Of a stretch of 64,000 nucleotides of DNA, positions 1 through 10,912 are shown piece after piece; position 1 is the first letter of the stretch, and each line of letters opens with the position of its first letter. Made by a program: the position numbers and the translations under genes. Source of the DNA: Gnetum montanum (taxonomy: Eukaryota > Streptophyta > Gnetopsida > Gnetales > Gnetaceae); contig MNCI01024892.1 in the NCBI GenBank assembly GCA_015680685.1, forward strand, positions 958,663 to 1,022,662, read 5' to 3'. Under the pieces are notes generated by a model. It ran no database searches and was not told the origin of the DNA. It was given only the letters and a program-made list of their open reading frames with translations.

Positions 1-945
1 CTTTTCTTGTTCAAGCCCTAGCGTCTCACCAATGATTTTCCTTGCAGCTGATGACTTCAGCAGTTCGACATACGAAGCATTTTAGGCTTTTTGGAGGACA
101 TCATTGGTGTATGCTCTGATACCATAATGTCTACATAGCTTTCTGATAAGACAAGGGAAGGGCAACACAAGCTTCCCTATCTTCCGTTCTTCAAACTGCC
201 TTAGGATCTCCGTAAAATGAGGCAGGTTAGCATTAACCTTTCCCATTAACACTACACATCCTCTTGCTACATATGTTGAAATTCTTTTTAAGCCTTCTGT
301 GGAGAATATGTGATAAGTCCCTATTTTGAAATAAATCCTCTCTTTCATCATCAACTCTCCAAACATCTTATCTACCTTGCCATATGCCCTTTCTAACCAA
401 ACTCGCCACGCATCAGGGTTTGAATGGGTAGAAAACTAAGAAACCTTTGGCCCTATTTTTAGAAGGTTTAATACTTCCAAAATGGCTTGAATAGAGAAAT
501 CAATAGTCACACCGCAAATGTTAACCATGGTGCCATGTTCTTTGTTGTTCCAAAATTGGTACATTTCCCCTAAGTGTCAAGCACCGCTTTTAAAGAGGAT
601 AGGCCATAATGGGGACCCTTTGAGATGATCCCTAATGGCCTGTAGAGAAAATTCTGTGAAAGATCCAAAGTTTAATTCCACAATCACTGCAGTGAATATG
701 GACTTTTCATGGATGGCCTGAACATAATCTTGGGGCAACGTGAGATGTTGTCCCTGTTCAGATGCTACAACAGCTCCTTCTTTTGCCTGCCTTGATTGTA
801 TAGTAGTAGGGTCCTCTTGGTGGATACTAAATGATTGTTCCTCCTGCTCTGCATGCTATCCAGCAAGAACTTTTCCTTCACTTCTCATAGGTTATTTTCT
901 TCCACCTTGTGCAGGACCTTCCTGTTGTCCATGTTTTGGGATCAT
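1..945 (-). pseudogene. Downstream gene of gag-only element M (unknown function, decayed, runs off the window)
   Basis: One reading frame runs from an ATG at 945 to the window edge with no frameshift and about five in-frame stops. It aligns along its length with the frame at 54382-55560 in element 2: both open MxPK, then share FSIHQE, EKS, SPLWPILF.SG, NPD/NPE, and a C-terminal block PFP.LIRKLC followed by a YTND motif and ELLK. The ATG lies directly after a splice acceptor (TGCAG). The gene sits 3' of gag, where Athila-type gypsy elements carry an extra, env-like ORF. The LI..LC block recalls the uncharacterised 'putative plant transposon protein' domain of such elements, but that is recollection of a pattern, not a match. 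No signal peptide or membrane segment is visible. Function unknown; a DNA-binding or regulatory role is only inferred from the promoter context. Confidence 0.7.
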
Positions 946-1167
946 CTGCAATCACACGGGGCCCATCGTTAGTAAGGTTGTTACCAAAGTTAGGTTATAC
1001 CTTACTGCTTGCCTTAATAAATTTGTTTTATCTTCATGTGATGTTTTCCAAAATATTATAATATCTAATCCTCTTTTCTTAGGTGGTTTCCAAATCTAGA
1101 TTCCCGGTATAACTAAGGGGATGAAATTGTTTTTGGCACATTTATCCTTAATTTTGTAACTAATTAC
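946..1167 (-). other. Predicted intron in the 5' leader of the downstream gene (M)
   Basis: On the minus strand, AAGG|GTAATTAG (GT at 1167-1166) and TTGCAG|ATG (AG at 947-946) bound a 222-bp segment. The aligned positions in element 2 are AAGG|GTAAGA at 54079 and TTGTAG|ATG at 54381. The flanking leader also aligns (TGTTCARCYTAGTCATRGGGG), so donor and acceptor are at equivalent places in two diverged copies. Splicing is inferred; no transcript is available. Confidence 0.55.
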
Positions 1168-1410
1168 CCTTGATAATGTCCTTCAGATGATGAAAAATTT
1201 CAAAAATTTTATGTGCTATTTGGCATGTACCCCTCCCCCATGACTAGGCTGAACACTTCGAGTTCAAGTAGGTTCAAACGGAATGAAAATCGGAGGACCG
1301 GTGAGTGAGTTATGGATATGAAAGCAAGGGGTGCACAATCGTGAGTCATAGAGAGAAATTGGAAAAAATTCCTCCACATGAATAGTTGAAAATGATGTTA
1401 AGTAGCCCAG
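1168..1410 (-). other. Leader of the downstream gene with a polypurine-like tract (M)
   Basis: This stretch is colinear with 53828-54078 of element 2. It contains, on the minus strand at 1231-1247, AGTCATGGGGGAGGGG, which resembles the polypurine tract just before the 3' LTR of element 1 (CAGTCATGGGGGTA). No reading frame is evident. Confidence 0.4.
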
Positions 1411-1478
1411 TGGGGTCACATATATATATATTTTTGAGATGTGATATCATAGACGAGATATCGCGGCATATCGATGTT
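1411..1478 (-). promoter_or_regulatory. Internal promoter of element M: GATATC dyads plus TATA box
   Basis: Reading the minus strand, a cluster containing ATCGAT, GATATC (1457-1462) and GATATC (1443-1448), with the last two 14 bp apart, is followed by TATATATATA (1421-1430). The sequence after it (GACCCCACTGGGCTACTTA) aligns with GACCCCCACAGTACTTAG after the internal TATA of element 2. The TATA-to-donor distance is about 258 bp in M and 259 bp in element 2. The 9-mer GATATCGCG (1457-1465) also occurs twice in the LTR dyad array of element H. Confidence 0.6.
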
Positions 1479-1781
1479 AGGGCACTATGGAATATGCTAA
1501 ATTTTTAAGATTTTCCTGAAAGTAACGATGGAAACTAAGGATATTTGGATTGTTGTTAAAGGGTTCCAGGGTAATCCAAGTAGTTTTGAAGGCACATAAA
1601 TTATGCTGGTATGGAATTTATTAGTAAGAACCTTGGGTGGTAAGAGAGAAAAAGGGTATGTCATGGTTCATAGGAAAGTTTGAATCGGAGGGATAGTAAT
1701 AAGGGAAAAAATATTGTTGACAATATGTTGAGGCTAATAGATGGTGTGTGGAATATGTTTTATGTGTTCAAATTACAACAA

Positions 1782-1871
1782 ATTACGCAAATGGGTCCTC
1801 TCAAAAGTAGGTTCCAACCTATATTGCCCTTGCGTAACCACACCTTAAAATGTCTGTAGGCACTAGAAGGG
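1782..1871 (-). repeat. Conserved post-gag block (M copy)
   Basis: On the minus strand this roughly 90-bp block matches 53345-53434 in element 2 and 37211-37300 in element 1. Shared features are AGTGCCTAYRGAC, GTGGTTAYRYAAGGGCAAYATAGG, and a purine run followed by GGAYCCAYTTGYGTAA. It lies between gag and the internal promoter. Three diverged copies keep it although it does not read as protein, so it may be an RNA or cDNA-synthesis signal (internal polypurine tract). The rest of 1479-3000 shows only AT-rich, T-tract-containing (element sense) DNA. Confidence 0.5.
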
Positions 1872-2689
1872 TTAAATGTAATCCATACTAGTTCCACAAA
1901 ACACACACATGTATCACCAGAATGAGGTACGAATTCTACACTACATGAGACACAAGCTACAATTACATAAACAATAAGATGAGATGGACTATAGAAGGGA
2001 TTGTAGAGATTGGGACATGAGGTAACTGACCCAGGGCACAATGAATCCTGCGTGTAAGGCATGATTAATGTGTCATTAACCCATCATTCCAAGAACAGGA
2101 CCAAGTCCATTCCTCTGATCAATGACATTGCATTGTTTTATCCCATGATGAGCAACTATGAGAGTACCAGAACAACAAGGCGTACGATCACTTGGCATTT
2201 TTTTCAAGGGAGGAGTGATTTTTTCTTTGTGGCACTTACTTTGCTTGTTTTTTTTATTGCTGAATTCAAAGAAGCCGCCAACCTTCAGGCATGGGTCCAT
2301 GTCTTTCTAGTGGACCCCCTAGAATAGCATTGGATTTTTTATTTCCTTTTGATTACTCCTACTCCCATTTTGCGTTAGATCTACAAGGATCTTAGTACAA
2401 CCACGTTGCGCGATAACTCTCACAGACATTACCAAAGAAAATCCGCAAGTCCCCTTGATGTCACATCTTAATCATTCCCTCTTGATCCATCCTTCTTCAT
2501 TTTGGATACAATGAACACAAAATAAATTTTAATTTTTAAGAATGTCAAGAATATCACTATACCCTTGAACATAACCTCTTATTTGTAGGATGGATGAGTG
2601 GGTGTAATGGGCTCACTGTCCAAATAATTGATCATTTGAGACTCGATAGCATAGAACAAATCTCAACCAATGAGCCACATGAGTGTTTT

Positions 2690-2815
2690 ATTCATAGATG
2701 AGATTACTTATAAAAAGATAAAAAGACAAAAAGATAAAACAAGAATTTGAAAAATAAAAAATTGGAAAACAAAAAACAAAAAATTGTAAAATAAAAAAAA
2801 ATGAAAACTTATTTA
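2690..2815 (-). other. T-rich tract after gag (element sense)
   Basis: The plus strand here is almost purely A with scattered G and T. Read in the sense of element M it is a long T-rich tract. Elements 1 (36150-36260) and 2 (52430-52530) have a comparable T-rich stretch in the same place, after gag and before the conserved block, so it belongs to the element architecture and is not a poly(A) tail. Confidence 0.4.
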
Positions 2816-2999
2816 TTAATCCTGCTTGTTATTAAAATGGGGAATATGCCCTGTAACTAAATGGTTGAGCATGGCAAGGATTAATAAATGAAACATGAGG
2901 ATCCTTGCATGTTGGAAACATTGAAACTTGATCATACTTACTCCATTGGGGTTCACACACTTGATTATAGTAAGCATAGTGGGGCAATTTATAAGATGT

Positions 3000-4640
3000 G
3001 GTTCCCTGGTAAAGAGTTGACCCACTATGATACTTGAGACTGTAAGATGGTATGCAAGGATCGGGATGTCGCTCTCCATGGCTGTATTCATTGGGTAGTA
3101 TGGTTGTTGAAGTGTTAATTGGTGGCCCTAATGAAGTAACACAAGGCGTTGGGTTTGAAAAGAAGGATGCACCATAGTGTTGGACTTGTGCTAAGTTGGA
3201 GAATGCAATGGCCTTGGAACTGTATTGTCCCTTCCTATGGTCATGTCTAAAGAAGGGATGCCTTTGATGTTGAGGAGGTCTCTCACTACTGTTGGCAATA
3301 TTAGCACAAGTAATGTTCGTGGGTTGTTGCTATGGTGCAGACACTTCAGGAATAGTAGGTGGTGATGTAGAAGGAGGGGGAAGGATGAGAACATTGAAAT
3401 TTAGGAGAAGTGTAAGGTACACAAGGTGGTGGTTATGTTGAGAACATGGGCTGACAGTACTGAGGAGAATCATAATGCAGCAAGATAGAGTATGTTGACC
3501 TAGTTGGGGAAACAAGATGTTGGACTAGATAAGCATTTGAATTCAGATGATATGAAGGGTATCTCTAGTTTAGGGATGGGTTCCTCCATGACTTGGATTG
3601 TTGCCATTGTGATTGAATACAATATCTCTGTACAAACTCTAGCTGTAAAGTGTTTCCCCAATGCTCATATAAATGTAACAAGATTGGGCATTGGCCCTTG
3701 GGGTGATCATACAGGCAAATGTTGCATTCATATGTATGATTGGCAGTCAAGCTCTTATTTCTCTCATCCCTTCTTTATGATTGTCCAATGATATTTTGTC
3801 CTGCTTCTCAGGTTGTCAAAACTCTATCTCCAATAATATTGATATATTCCCCACACTTTTTATGCATCCATTCCAGCACCTTATTGATCTTTGCCTCAAC
3901 TTCCTCTAATGATTGTTGTACTGGCAAAGATGGTTCCCCTCCTTGAGATAGGTTGATTTCTCCCTTTTGTGATTATGGACCTTTATTAAGTTGAGATTTT
4001 GGTCCCATTGATGTTTTTCAACACTCTCCCATCTAGCCATTTCTCCTTCTTCTTTTGCTACCTACTTAATAAGCTCTTGGAATGGATGGATTTGTAGTTC
4101 GTACAGTTGACCTTGGGCATACATCCCTAGGGTCTCTCTTGTTTCATCATGAAGCCCATCAATGATATGGTACATTAGCCTTTCCTTGGAGAACTCATGG
4201 CCCAGACAATTGTTTAATAGTGCATAATATCTTTCTAGGGTCATGTCCAAGGGTTCATGTTGTGCTTGTTTCCACTCTTGGATTTGTTTCCTCAAGGTTG
4301 ACACTCTTGTGTAAGTTTGATATCTTTCATTAAAGATCTCTACCATTGCTTGCCAATGTTGTATTGAATTTGGTTTTAACGATCTATACCATACTTTTGC
4401 TTAGCCAACGAGTGTCATAGGAAAGAGTTTGAGTTTTTACCAACCGTTATCAATGTTGTTCCATGCACCAACATCGTAGAAGGCTTGTAAATGTTGTTGC
4501 AGATCTAAGTCATAGCCTCCTAAGAAATTGGGAAAGTTGTTTAAATTGAACCTGGGTAGGCGGCTCTCTTTAGGATGCCTACGGGAGAATCGAACAGCCT
4601 CTTGTATTTCCATTAGGCTTGTAGTCACCAGTAAGGGTTC
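3000..4640 (-). pseudogene. gag: Gag polyprotein remnant of element M
   Basis: Gag packages element RNA into virus-like particles. The frame from 4628 to 4062 is continuous apart from stops. It contains the retrotransposon gag core: an AKVWY..L motif, then FNERYQTYTRVSTLRKQIQ, WKQ..HEPLDM, RYY.LLN, HIIDGLHDETRETLGMYAQG, and VAKEEGE. Around 3660-3740 in another frame is CX2CX3HX4C (C-N-I-C-L-Y-D-H-P-K-G-Q-C), the zinc knuckle, followed to about 3000 by a Pro/His-rich tail. It aligns with the gags of elements 1, 2, B and H. No protease, RT, RNase H or integrase follows before the downstream gene, so M appears to be a gag-only, non-autonomous element. Confidence 0.85.
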
Positions 4641-4939
4641 ATCATCATCGAGTAAGTTGTGCTTTCATGTGTTGGAATGATGCTACCTTTATTTATGTTT
4701 ATAAGAAGTCCCCACCTCGGATTTCTTACTCCAATTTTCATTATCATATAATTTGTTGATTATCCAATAAATTGCCTCACTAGATGTGGCATTATTGTAG
4801 TCTTGTAGGAGAGGCATGGTTGTGGAATTGTGTGTGAATTTGTATGTGACTTTTTGTAATTATTTTTTCCTAAAAGATATATTGTTAATTCCTATATAGC
4901 GACCTTGTATGATACAAATAATCTAGATAATTGGCACCA

Positions 4940-4957
4940 TCCCCAACAACGGTGCTA
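4940..4957 (-). other. Primer binding site of element M (tRNA-Asp type)
   Basis: The minus strand reads TAGCACCGTTGTTGGGGA one base after the LTR end. It differs from TGGCGCCGTTGCCGGGGA, the tRNA-Asp-type PBS of Athila-like gypsy elements, mostly by transitions. Confidence 0.8.
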
Positions 4958-4958
4958 A

Positions 4959-5524
4959 TGATGAGTGGCAAGGTACCCCTACACTCAACCATACGAATAC
5001 GAGTGTTTCATGCACAATCCAGTCGAACTCCACAGATGAGCTAGTTGTCATATCTGGATGGTTGCTCGTAGATCGCAGTCTTCTGTCTTCCCACCTGGAC
5101 TAGTATTAGCTTTGTCACGTATGGTTTAGTCCAAAGTGAGGTGTATGATGTGTTCCTACACTAATGCTACTCCTGAGGATGATGGGAAATAATATCAACT
5201 AAACTAGGAGGGAGTGTGTCTATGAGAGAGAATCTAAACTAGCCTAAGTGCAATGAGCATCCGTTCCTCAATCATCTATACACATCTTGGACCTCATGCA
5301 CGACTACCACTGGGATTACCAAACGCATGGCCTATGTACACTACTAGGTTACCAAGTAGTCACACTTAAATGCTCGTGATTAAGTCGTACTCATTCCGCA
5401 TTACTAGGAGATAAGGGTAGAGAGATATTAACTAAGAAAGCAGTAAATAACAATAAAAATTAAATAAATAAGTAAGCTAAGTGAATGCTACAATGATGAA
5501 GTAATCTTGATCTTTATTGCTAGT
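4959..5524 (-). repeat. 5' LTR of element M (R/U5 part only)
   Basis: The left edge is TGATGAG, the complement of the family end CTCATCA, next to the PBS. On the minus strand the sequence aligns with the 3' half of the LTRs of element 2, including AGCAATAAAGATCAAGATTACTTC and the TTGGTAAYCC doublet. The U3 part, where dyads would lie, is missing: at 5525 the oppositely oriented LTR of element B begins. Confidence 0.8.
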
Positions 5525-6428
5525 TGATGAAGTGTTTAATGATCGCTACGTCTACTAGGCCATGTATATAGGACCCTGTATACACGGCCGCATCGACACA
5601 GCCCCATCAACGCATCCTTCCATGCATTGACATGGCCCCATTTATGCAGCACCTATTTCGGCCTATAAATAAGAGGGCGTTCCGCCTCATTGAGGTACCT
5701 TTTTTTCAGTTGTAGCGAAGCTCTTGCAGTTTGTTCCTACAAGAGATAGAATATTTTCCAAGTACCTGTAGTAGGTGTAAAGAAGGTGTCTAGCTCTTTA
5801 TTCAAACACTAATATATTTGAGCCCATTGGCATGAACAACAATAAAGATGAGCTTTCAAGCATTCCTTGCAGCATTTGTACTTAGTCATTTATTGCATTT
5901 AATAGTTTAATGTTTCTATGCTTTGATAATTAATTAAGTTTCTCTTATTACTAGTTTAATTGTTATCACTCATTTATAGTTCATAGAAACCATAAGTACA
6001 ACCATCTCAAACATAAATCCAACACTTGGTAACCCAGTGACGCCTAACATCTGGTAACCCAGTAGTGGTTAGGAAATGCTTAGGACATGCTCGGAAGATG
6101 GGATCAGATACTTATGCTAGGAATAGTTAAGATACAGATCAGGATAATTATAGGTTAGATAATATTTAATTCCTTACTTTCCGTACCTTAATTAGATGCC
6201 AAAAGATAAAGTAAAAACTATAAAAATTAGTTGCCTCAATCTCACTTAACCATTGGCACTAGATACTCACAAGTGAGGTTGAGAAGACAATGACTGTTCT
6301 AACAAAGGGTTTTGCTAGTTAGAGGTCTGGTGTATGTTAATTACTTATAGTCTATGGAATTTGACCAAGTTGCATGTGAACACCCGTGATTCGCATGGTT
6401 GGGTGTAGGGGTACCTAGCCGCTCATCA
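5525..6428 (+). repeat. 5' LTR of element B
   Basis: A 904-bp LTR starts TGATGAAG and ends GCTCATCA. TATAAATA is at 5664-5671. Upstream of it are a 13-bp imperfect dyad (CCATGTATATAGG / CCTGTATACACGG, about 5560-5587) and a 25-bp direct repeat (5590-5614 and 5624-5648, GCAT.GACA..GCCCCAT). Downstream are AACAATAAAGATGAG (poly(A) signal) and the TGGTAACCCAGT doublet (6027-6038, 6052-6063). Aligns with LTR H from TATA onward, but not upstream of it. Confidence 0.85.
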
Positions 6429-6429
6429 T

Positions 6430-6447
6430 TGGCGCTGTTGCTGGGGG
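6430..6447 (+). other. Primer binding site of element B
   Basis: TGGCGCTGTTGCTGGGGG starts two bases after the LTR end CTCATCA. It is the tRNA-Asp-type PBS with a few transitions. Confidence 0.85.
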
Positions 6448-6571
6448 ACTATTAGTCTTACATGTGCCAATTAACCTTAGCAAACTTATCATTCACGTCG
6501 TTGGAATGGACCTAGGATAGTAACATTTACACACGCTAGGTGGATTAAAGTAAAAATCAAGGTACACCTAG

Positions 6572-8310
6572 TAAATGGATCATCTAACATCCAATATATC
6601 TTCTTCTCACAAGCAAGATGGATCCAACCAACCGGTGCCACAAGAATGTCGGGTGGTATAAAATCATCCCAATGAATATGTTCCTGACTTCACATTCATC
6701 CTACATCAGGATGAGCATCTACGATGATGGGACATTGAGGGCAACATCATACTACCACCCAACTATTCGGCCCCTAGTATGCTATTCCACAATCTTGGTA
6801 GACTAGGCATCTAGGACTATGGAGTGGAGTACGTCATGGAGGACCATGACTACTAGGACTATTGTCCCACTAAGGCTCAACGAGCATGAGACCATTAATA
6901 GGTAGAAAGATATGAACACTTGAAGGGGAAACAATTCAGTAACCCCTTATTCTTGCAAGGGCTGCAGGATGATGGGGAACCCATCTTTCTTGATTCCCAT
7001 TCAATTGAACTCCCACTGGGACAATAGATCCTTTAGTCCATCATGCAGAACAAGCCTCTAAGTGACCAAGATCCTCAAGGGGATGGAGGGCTACATAGCA
7101 AGGATGGGCAAGATGATTGAGGCCATCATTAGGATAGAGGAGGAGATCGACACCAAAGTGGTGGTGACTCTCCTCCCTCTTCTCCATCCTCTCACTCTCC
7201 TATACCTTCATCCAGTTTAGGCTCTAATTGTAACTAGTGTGGAAAGGAGTTAAAGGATGGTGGTCAAAAGGATTGAAAGGGACAACGTGAGGAAAAGTGC
7301 GACCAATCGTGCGATGCTCACCGTCATGAAAGGAGGGGTAGCTAGAATCATCATAGACATCATGGTTCTCAGCAAGACTATGACTCGGATGAGCTGTTGT
7401 TGGCTACTCAAAGCATGCTCTAGATCACTGAGGTAGTTCAGATCCCTAGTAGACATGTGAAGGATAGCTGGATCAAGCATGTCAATATGAACAACATCCC
7501 AAGATTTGAAGGGGGATACAACTATGATCTGCAAACTCACCTGCAGGCATTCCATGATGCCTACACCCTGCAGAACATTGACAATGATTAGTAGAAGCTG
7601 AAGCTATTACCTCGCACACTCATCAAGGAAGAAGAAAATTGGTACCAGTCCTTGGAACCAGAATCAATTAGAAGATGGAGTAAAATGCTTGATATTTTCA
7701 ATGACAAGAATCAAACGTACTCTAGAGTGGCGAACCTGAGACATTAGATCCAAGGGTGGAAGCAAGATAATCATGAACCCTTGGATGTAGCCATGAGCAG
7801 ATACTATTCATTACTACATCGGTGCCCTATTCATGACTACTCTCAGTGAGCATAGCTTCACCACATCATTGATGGGCTCCGTTTTGAAATGTGAAAGACC
7901 CTTGGCATGTATGCCCAGGGATGGCTATCAAAGATAAGGGCCCATCAATTGCAATGCCTCATTGAATAGGTGGCCAAGGAGGAAGGGGAGCTTAGAAAGA
8001 AGGAGAGTGTAGAAGAATTTAATCAGGATCCCTCCATCAGAAAGAGGGAGGTCCGATTTTGTGATGAGGAGGAGGAATCACCACTGGAAGCAGTGATGAA
8101 TAGAAAGACCTTGCCTTTACAAAATTTTGCATTTGAAATATTGGCAAAGGTTGATAAGATGTGAGACTCTTTGGATGAAAAATTCCAGAGTGTGCTGAAA
8201 ATTGCAAAGGAGTCTAGAGAACAAGGTAATGATCACGATCGACGCAGGAAGAAGAAAGCTGAATGTGCCCAATATAAGGGTAAGGGCAAAGTTGTTGTAG
8301 CAGAGTAGGT
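6572..8310 (+). pseudogene. gag: Gag polyprotein remnant of element B
   Basis: Follows the PBS. The N-terminal part (6660-6820) matches element H gag: DFTFILHQ, GNI.LP, MLF..L. A Ser/Pro/His-rich linker comes next (7150-7330), then the gag core from about 7390: LLATQSML.ITEV, LQAFHDA, NWYQSLEPESIRRWSKML, YSRVANL, IQGWKQ, EPLDVAMSRYYSLLHRCP, LHHIIDGL, LGMYAQG, VAKEEGEL, and EESPLEAV. Several frameshifts and stops, mainly TAG, break it. One base at about 8328 is undetermined. Gag assembles the particle of a Ty3/gypsy element. Confidence 0.85.
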
Positions 8311-8939
8311 TCCAAACTCTGACACTGNTGTAGTACCCATAGGGATCTGGCTGTTTATAAGGGTACTGCTACCTTGAAGGTGGCATCCCCCATACTTGTG
8401 GGTGCAGGCACTGCTAGAAGTATTCATAAGGTTGCAGTGGCGCTCCATTTGGATAGTATCCTTGCTACTAGTGGAACTGCCTTGGGTTGCCTTGTGGGTA
8501 AGGAAACCTTTGGGGTATTTGCATCTTCACCAAGCAAGGATTCAATGCGTACACCCCAGACTCTTGAAGATGTGACACCACAAGGTAACATCCCTTAAGA
8601 TGTTCATATTGGCATATGCCACATTCATCATCCNCCACCTGCTTCACCTATGCAGGGAGAGATACAGCCACAGCCACAACAATGAAATGCTACGAGGGTT
8701 GTCAACCTACAACTGGCACCTCAGCTAAGTGGATCGGAACCCAAGCCACGAAAATGTCCTTTTTCTGGCCCAATAATCTGAACATACCCTCACATACACC
8801 TATGGCGAGTGCCTCTGAACCTTCAAGCGCCTCTACTATTCCACTGCTAGAGTAGCCTTCAAGCCAACCACACTCCAACGACCAAATGATCATGCTCACA
8901 CATGCCGTGATCGATTGAATAAAGGTCGGTCATCTTCCT

Positions 8940-9419
8940 TGGAAATTGACTAATTTGGGAAGCCCCCTCATGTATCTTCAAGTGGCAAGGAATGAGCCAT
9001 GCAAATCTCTTCTAGACTCAGGTTCAGGAGTCAATTTGATCTCTCATAAAATGTACAAGAACTAGAACTTACCCTCGCTAAAGTAGAGCAACATTCGGCT
9101 TGAGCTAGTAGACCAGTCTATCATTGTTCCTTTGGGATTGGTGGAGGACATTGTGACCACCATTTTTGGATGATCTTATCCTGCTGATTTCCTTGTCATC
9201 TATGTGGAGAATTGCAAGGGAAACTTCCCAATCATAATGGGAAGAGCCTGGCTGAGCACGGTGGATGCACGACTAGGACTCCAAGATCTGTCCCTTGAAA
9301 TTTCAAAGGAAAATCTTTTTGGGAAGATTGAGAAGAAGCACGTTCCATGCATCACATATAGTGACTCAAGGTGCAACTATGTGCAGAAGTTATGGTCTAC
9401 TAAGCAGATATCCATTTAA
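8940..9419 (+). pseudogene. pro: Retroviral-type aspartic protease of element B
   Basis: The frame shows LLDSGSGVNLIS (catalytic Asp codon 9015-9017), then LVDQSI, PADFLVI, IIMGRAWLSTVDA and LSLEISKENLFGKI. This is the D-[ST]-G active site followed by the hydrophobic strand and the I-M-G-R-x-W-L motif typical of plant gypsy proteases. Three stops are in frame. It follows a Pro/Gln-rich spacer (8310-8940) containing a KPRKCPF motif that also ends the gag region in elements 1 and 2. Element H has the same domain with the catalytic Asp codon changed. Confidence 0.85.
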
Positions 9420-9731
9420 GTATGTAGTCATTATACCAAGGAATCACTCATCCAACAGTGCCTGTATGTAGTAGCCACCAATCAAGAGGGCACCCAGTGG
9501 CTGATAGTTGATCCTACTAGTAGCGCAATGTGCATGGAACCGTTTGAGGAGCTTGTACAAGCCTATGTCGAAAGCATGGATGAAATGGAAGAGGTTCATC
9601 AATAGGTCTCCACTGTTGATGACCATGATGATTGGGGGAAGCTGCAAATCCATGAAAGCTTCAAACAAGAGCCCCTAGAACTCAAGTCCTTACCAGCTTA
9701 CTTAGAATATGCATTTTTGTGAAATGGAAAG

Positions 9732-9895
9732 TTGGTAATTATCAATGCCACCCTTGCTTTAGAACAAAAGAAAAAGTTGCTAAAGATCGTGAACAAATGG
9801 GATGTTGCATTTGCATGGTCATATCCTAAGTTAACTGGAGTTGATCCTTGGGTCTGGCAACATCGGATCTATATTGACCCCTCCATGAAGCCTTT
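9732..9895 (+). pseudogene. pol: Start of the reverse transcriptase of element B, cut off
   Basis: The translation EQKKKLLKIVNKWDVAFAWS, then LTG.DP..WQHRI..DPSMKPL, is the conserved lead-in to gypsy RT (consensus ..FAWSY..M.G.DP....H). The frame stops matching after about 9895, where LTR sequence begins, so the RT core, RNase H and integrase are gone. A deletion or recombination joined this point to an LTR. Confidence 0.8.
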
Positions 9896-10697
9896 AGTAG
9901 TTATTCTAATTATTAGAGCGGTTACTCTAATTATTAGAGTAGTTACTCCCAAGTCTATAAATACAGTGCCTAGGCACACAATTGGAAAAAAAAAAGTCTT
10001 TTAGCAATCAAGAAGCGAAACTCTTGTAGTCTTTTTGAAAGTTAGAGTATTTTCCAAGTGCATGTAGCAGGAGATCTAAGTGTGGATAGATCTTTATTCA
10101 AGCATTGTGTACCTGAGCACAGCTTGTGTACAACAATAAAGACGAGCTCTTTGATTCATCCTTGCAACACTTGAGATTTGTTTTCTTACACATTTCTTTT
10201 ATTTTATTTTCTTATGCATTTATTTTATTTTATGCACTTTACATTTTTGTTATTAGCACAACAATTCATTTTGATCTATTAAGAAAATCATTAAATTACA
10301 CAAGCACGACCACTTTGAGCATGCATGTAATGCTTAGTAACCCAGTAACGATTAGCGTTTGGTAATCCTAGTAGTGTTGCACTGGTTCAAGATGTGTACG
10401 ACAAGTGGGAATGGATGCTAGTGTTAGGATTAGTTAGAACTTAGTTGTCACTTAGTTACCTCTCTCCTTCCCTACTAGCACAAGACATAACAACATAAAA
10501 GCTATAAAAATCATATGCCTCAAGCTTACTTAACCATACAATCATGACATATAGGTAAGCTTGGGAAGACAATTATCAACCAATCCATCCTTGTTCCACA
10601 AGGGCGCATAAGCACTTAATCCCTGAAATTTGATTGGATCGTGCATGAAATGCTCATATTCGCATGGTTGAGCATAGGGGTACCTCAACGCTCATCA
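9896..10697 (+). repeat. LTR fragment C (lacks its 5' end)
   Basis: From TATAAATA (9956-9963) through AACAATAAAGACGAGCTC to the end CTCATCA (10697) it aligns with LTR B at moderate identity. Upstream of TATA it has two copies of the perfect dyad TCTAATTATTAGA (9905-9917, 9926-9938; 21-bp period), unlike LTR B. No TGATGAG start and no PBS follow, so it is a 3' LTR or solo-LTR remnant. Because its U3 differs from LTR B, it may come from another element. Confidence 0.75.
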
Positions 10698-10744
10698 ACA
10701 ACATTAAGACTTCAATAATTCCTTCCTTTCTTTTATATATATTC

Positions 10745-10912
10745 GGTCATAATATACTATTTAAAGCTATGTTTTGTACAATTTTATAGCTTTCTAGTTT
10801 TCTTCTTGGTATATGACTTTTGTATATAAACATAACTACATGACTTCTGAAACTATGAGAAATGACAAAGATAAAGTTTGGGCATTGGTTAAAATCTTGA
10901 CATAGCATCCTT
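10745..10912. repeat. Old direct repeat, left copy
   Basis: Shares ACTACATGACTT, GAAACTATGA, AAAAT.ACAA.GATAAAGTTT and AAAATCTTGACA in order with 13790-13977. The two copies lie about 3.05 kb apart in the same orientation, which would suit an LTR pair, but no PBS, polypurine tract or target duplication can be placed. Confidence 0.45.

Noticed and set aside
740-1099. Plus-strand frame of 119 codons, Cys-rich
   Set aside because: It is the antisense shadow of the downstream gene of element M and its intron; the conserved frame is on the minus strand.
3504-3946. Plus-strand frames over the gag of element M
   Set aside because: Antisense of gag; the zinc knuckle reads on the minus strand.
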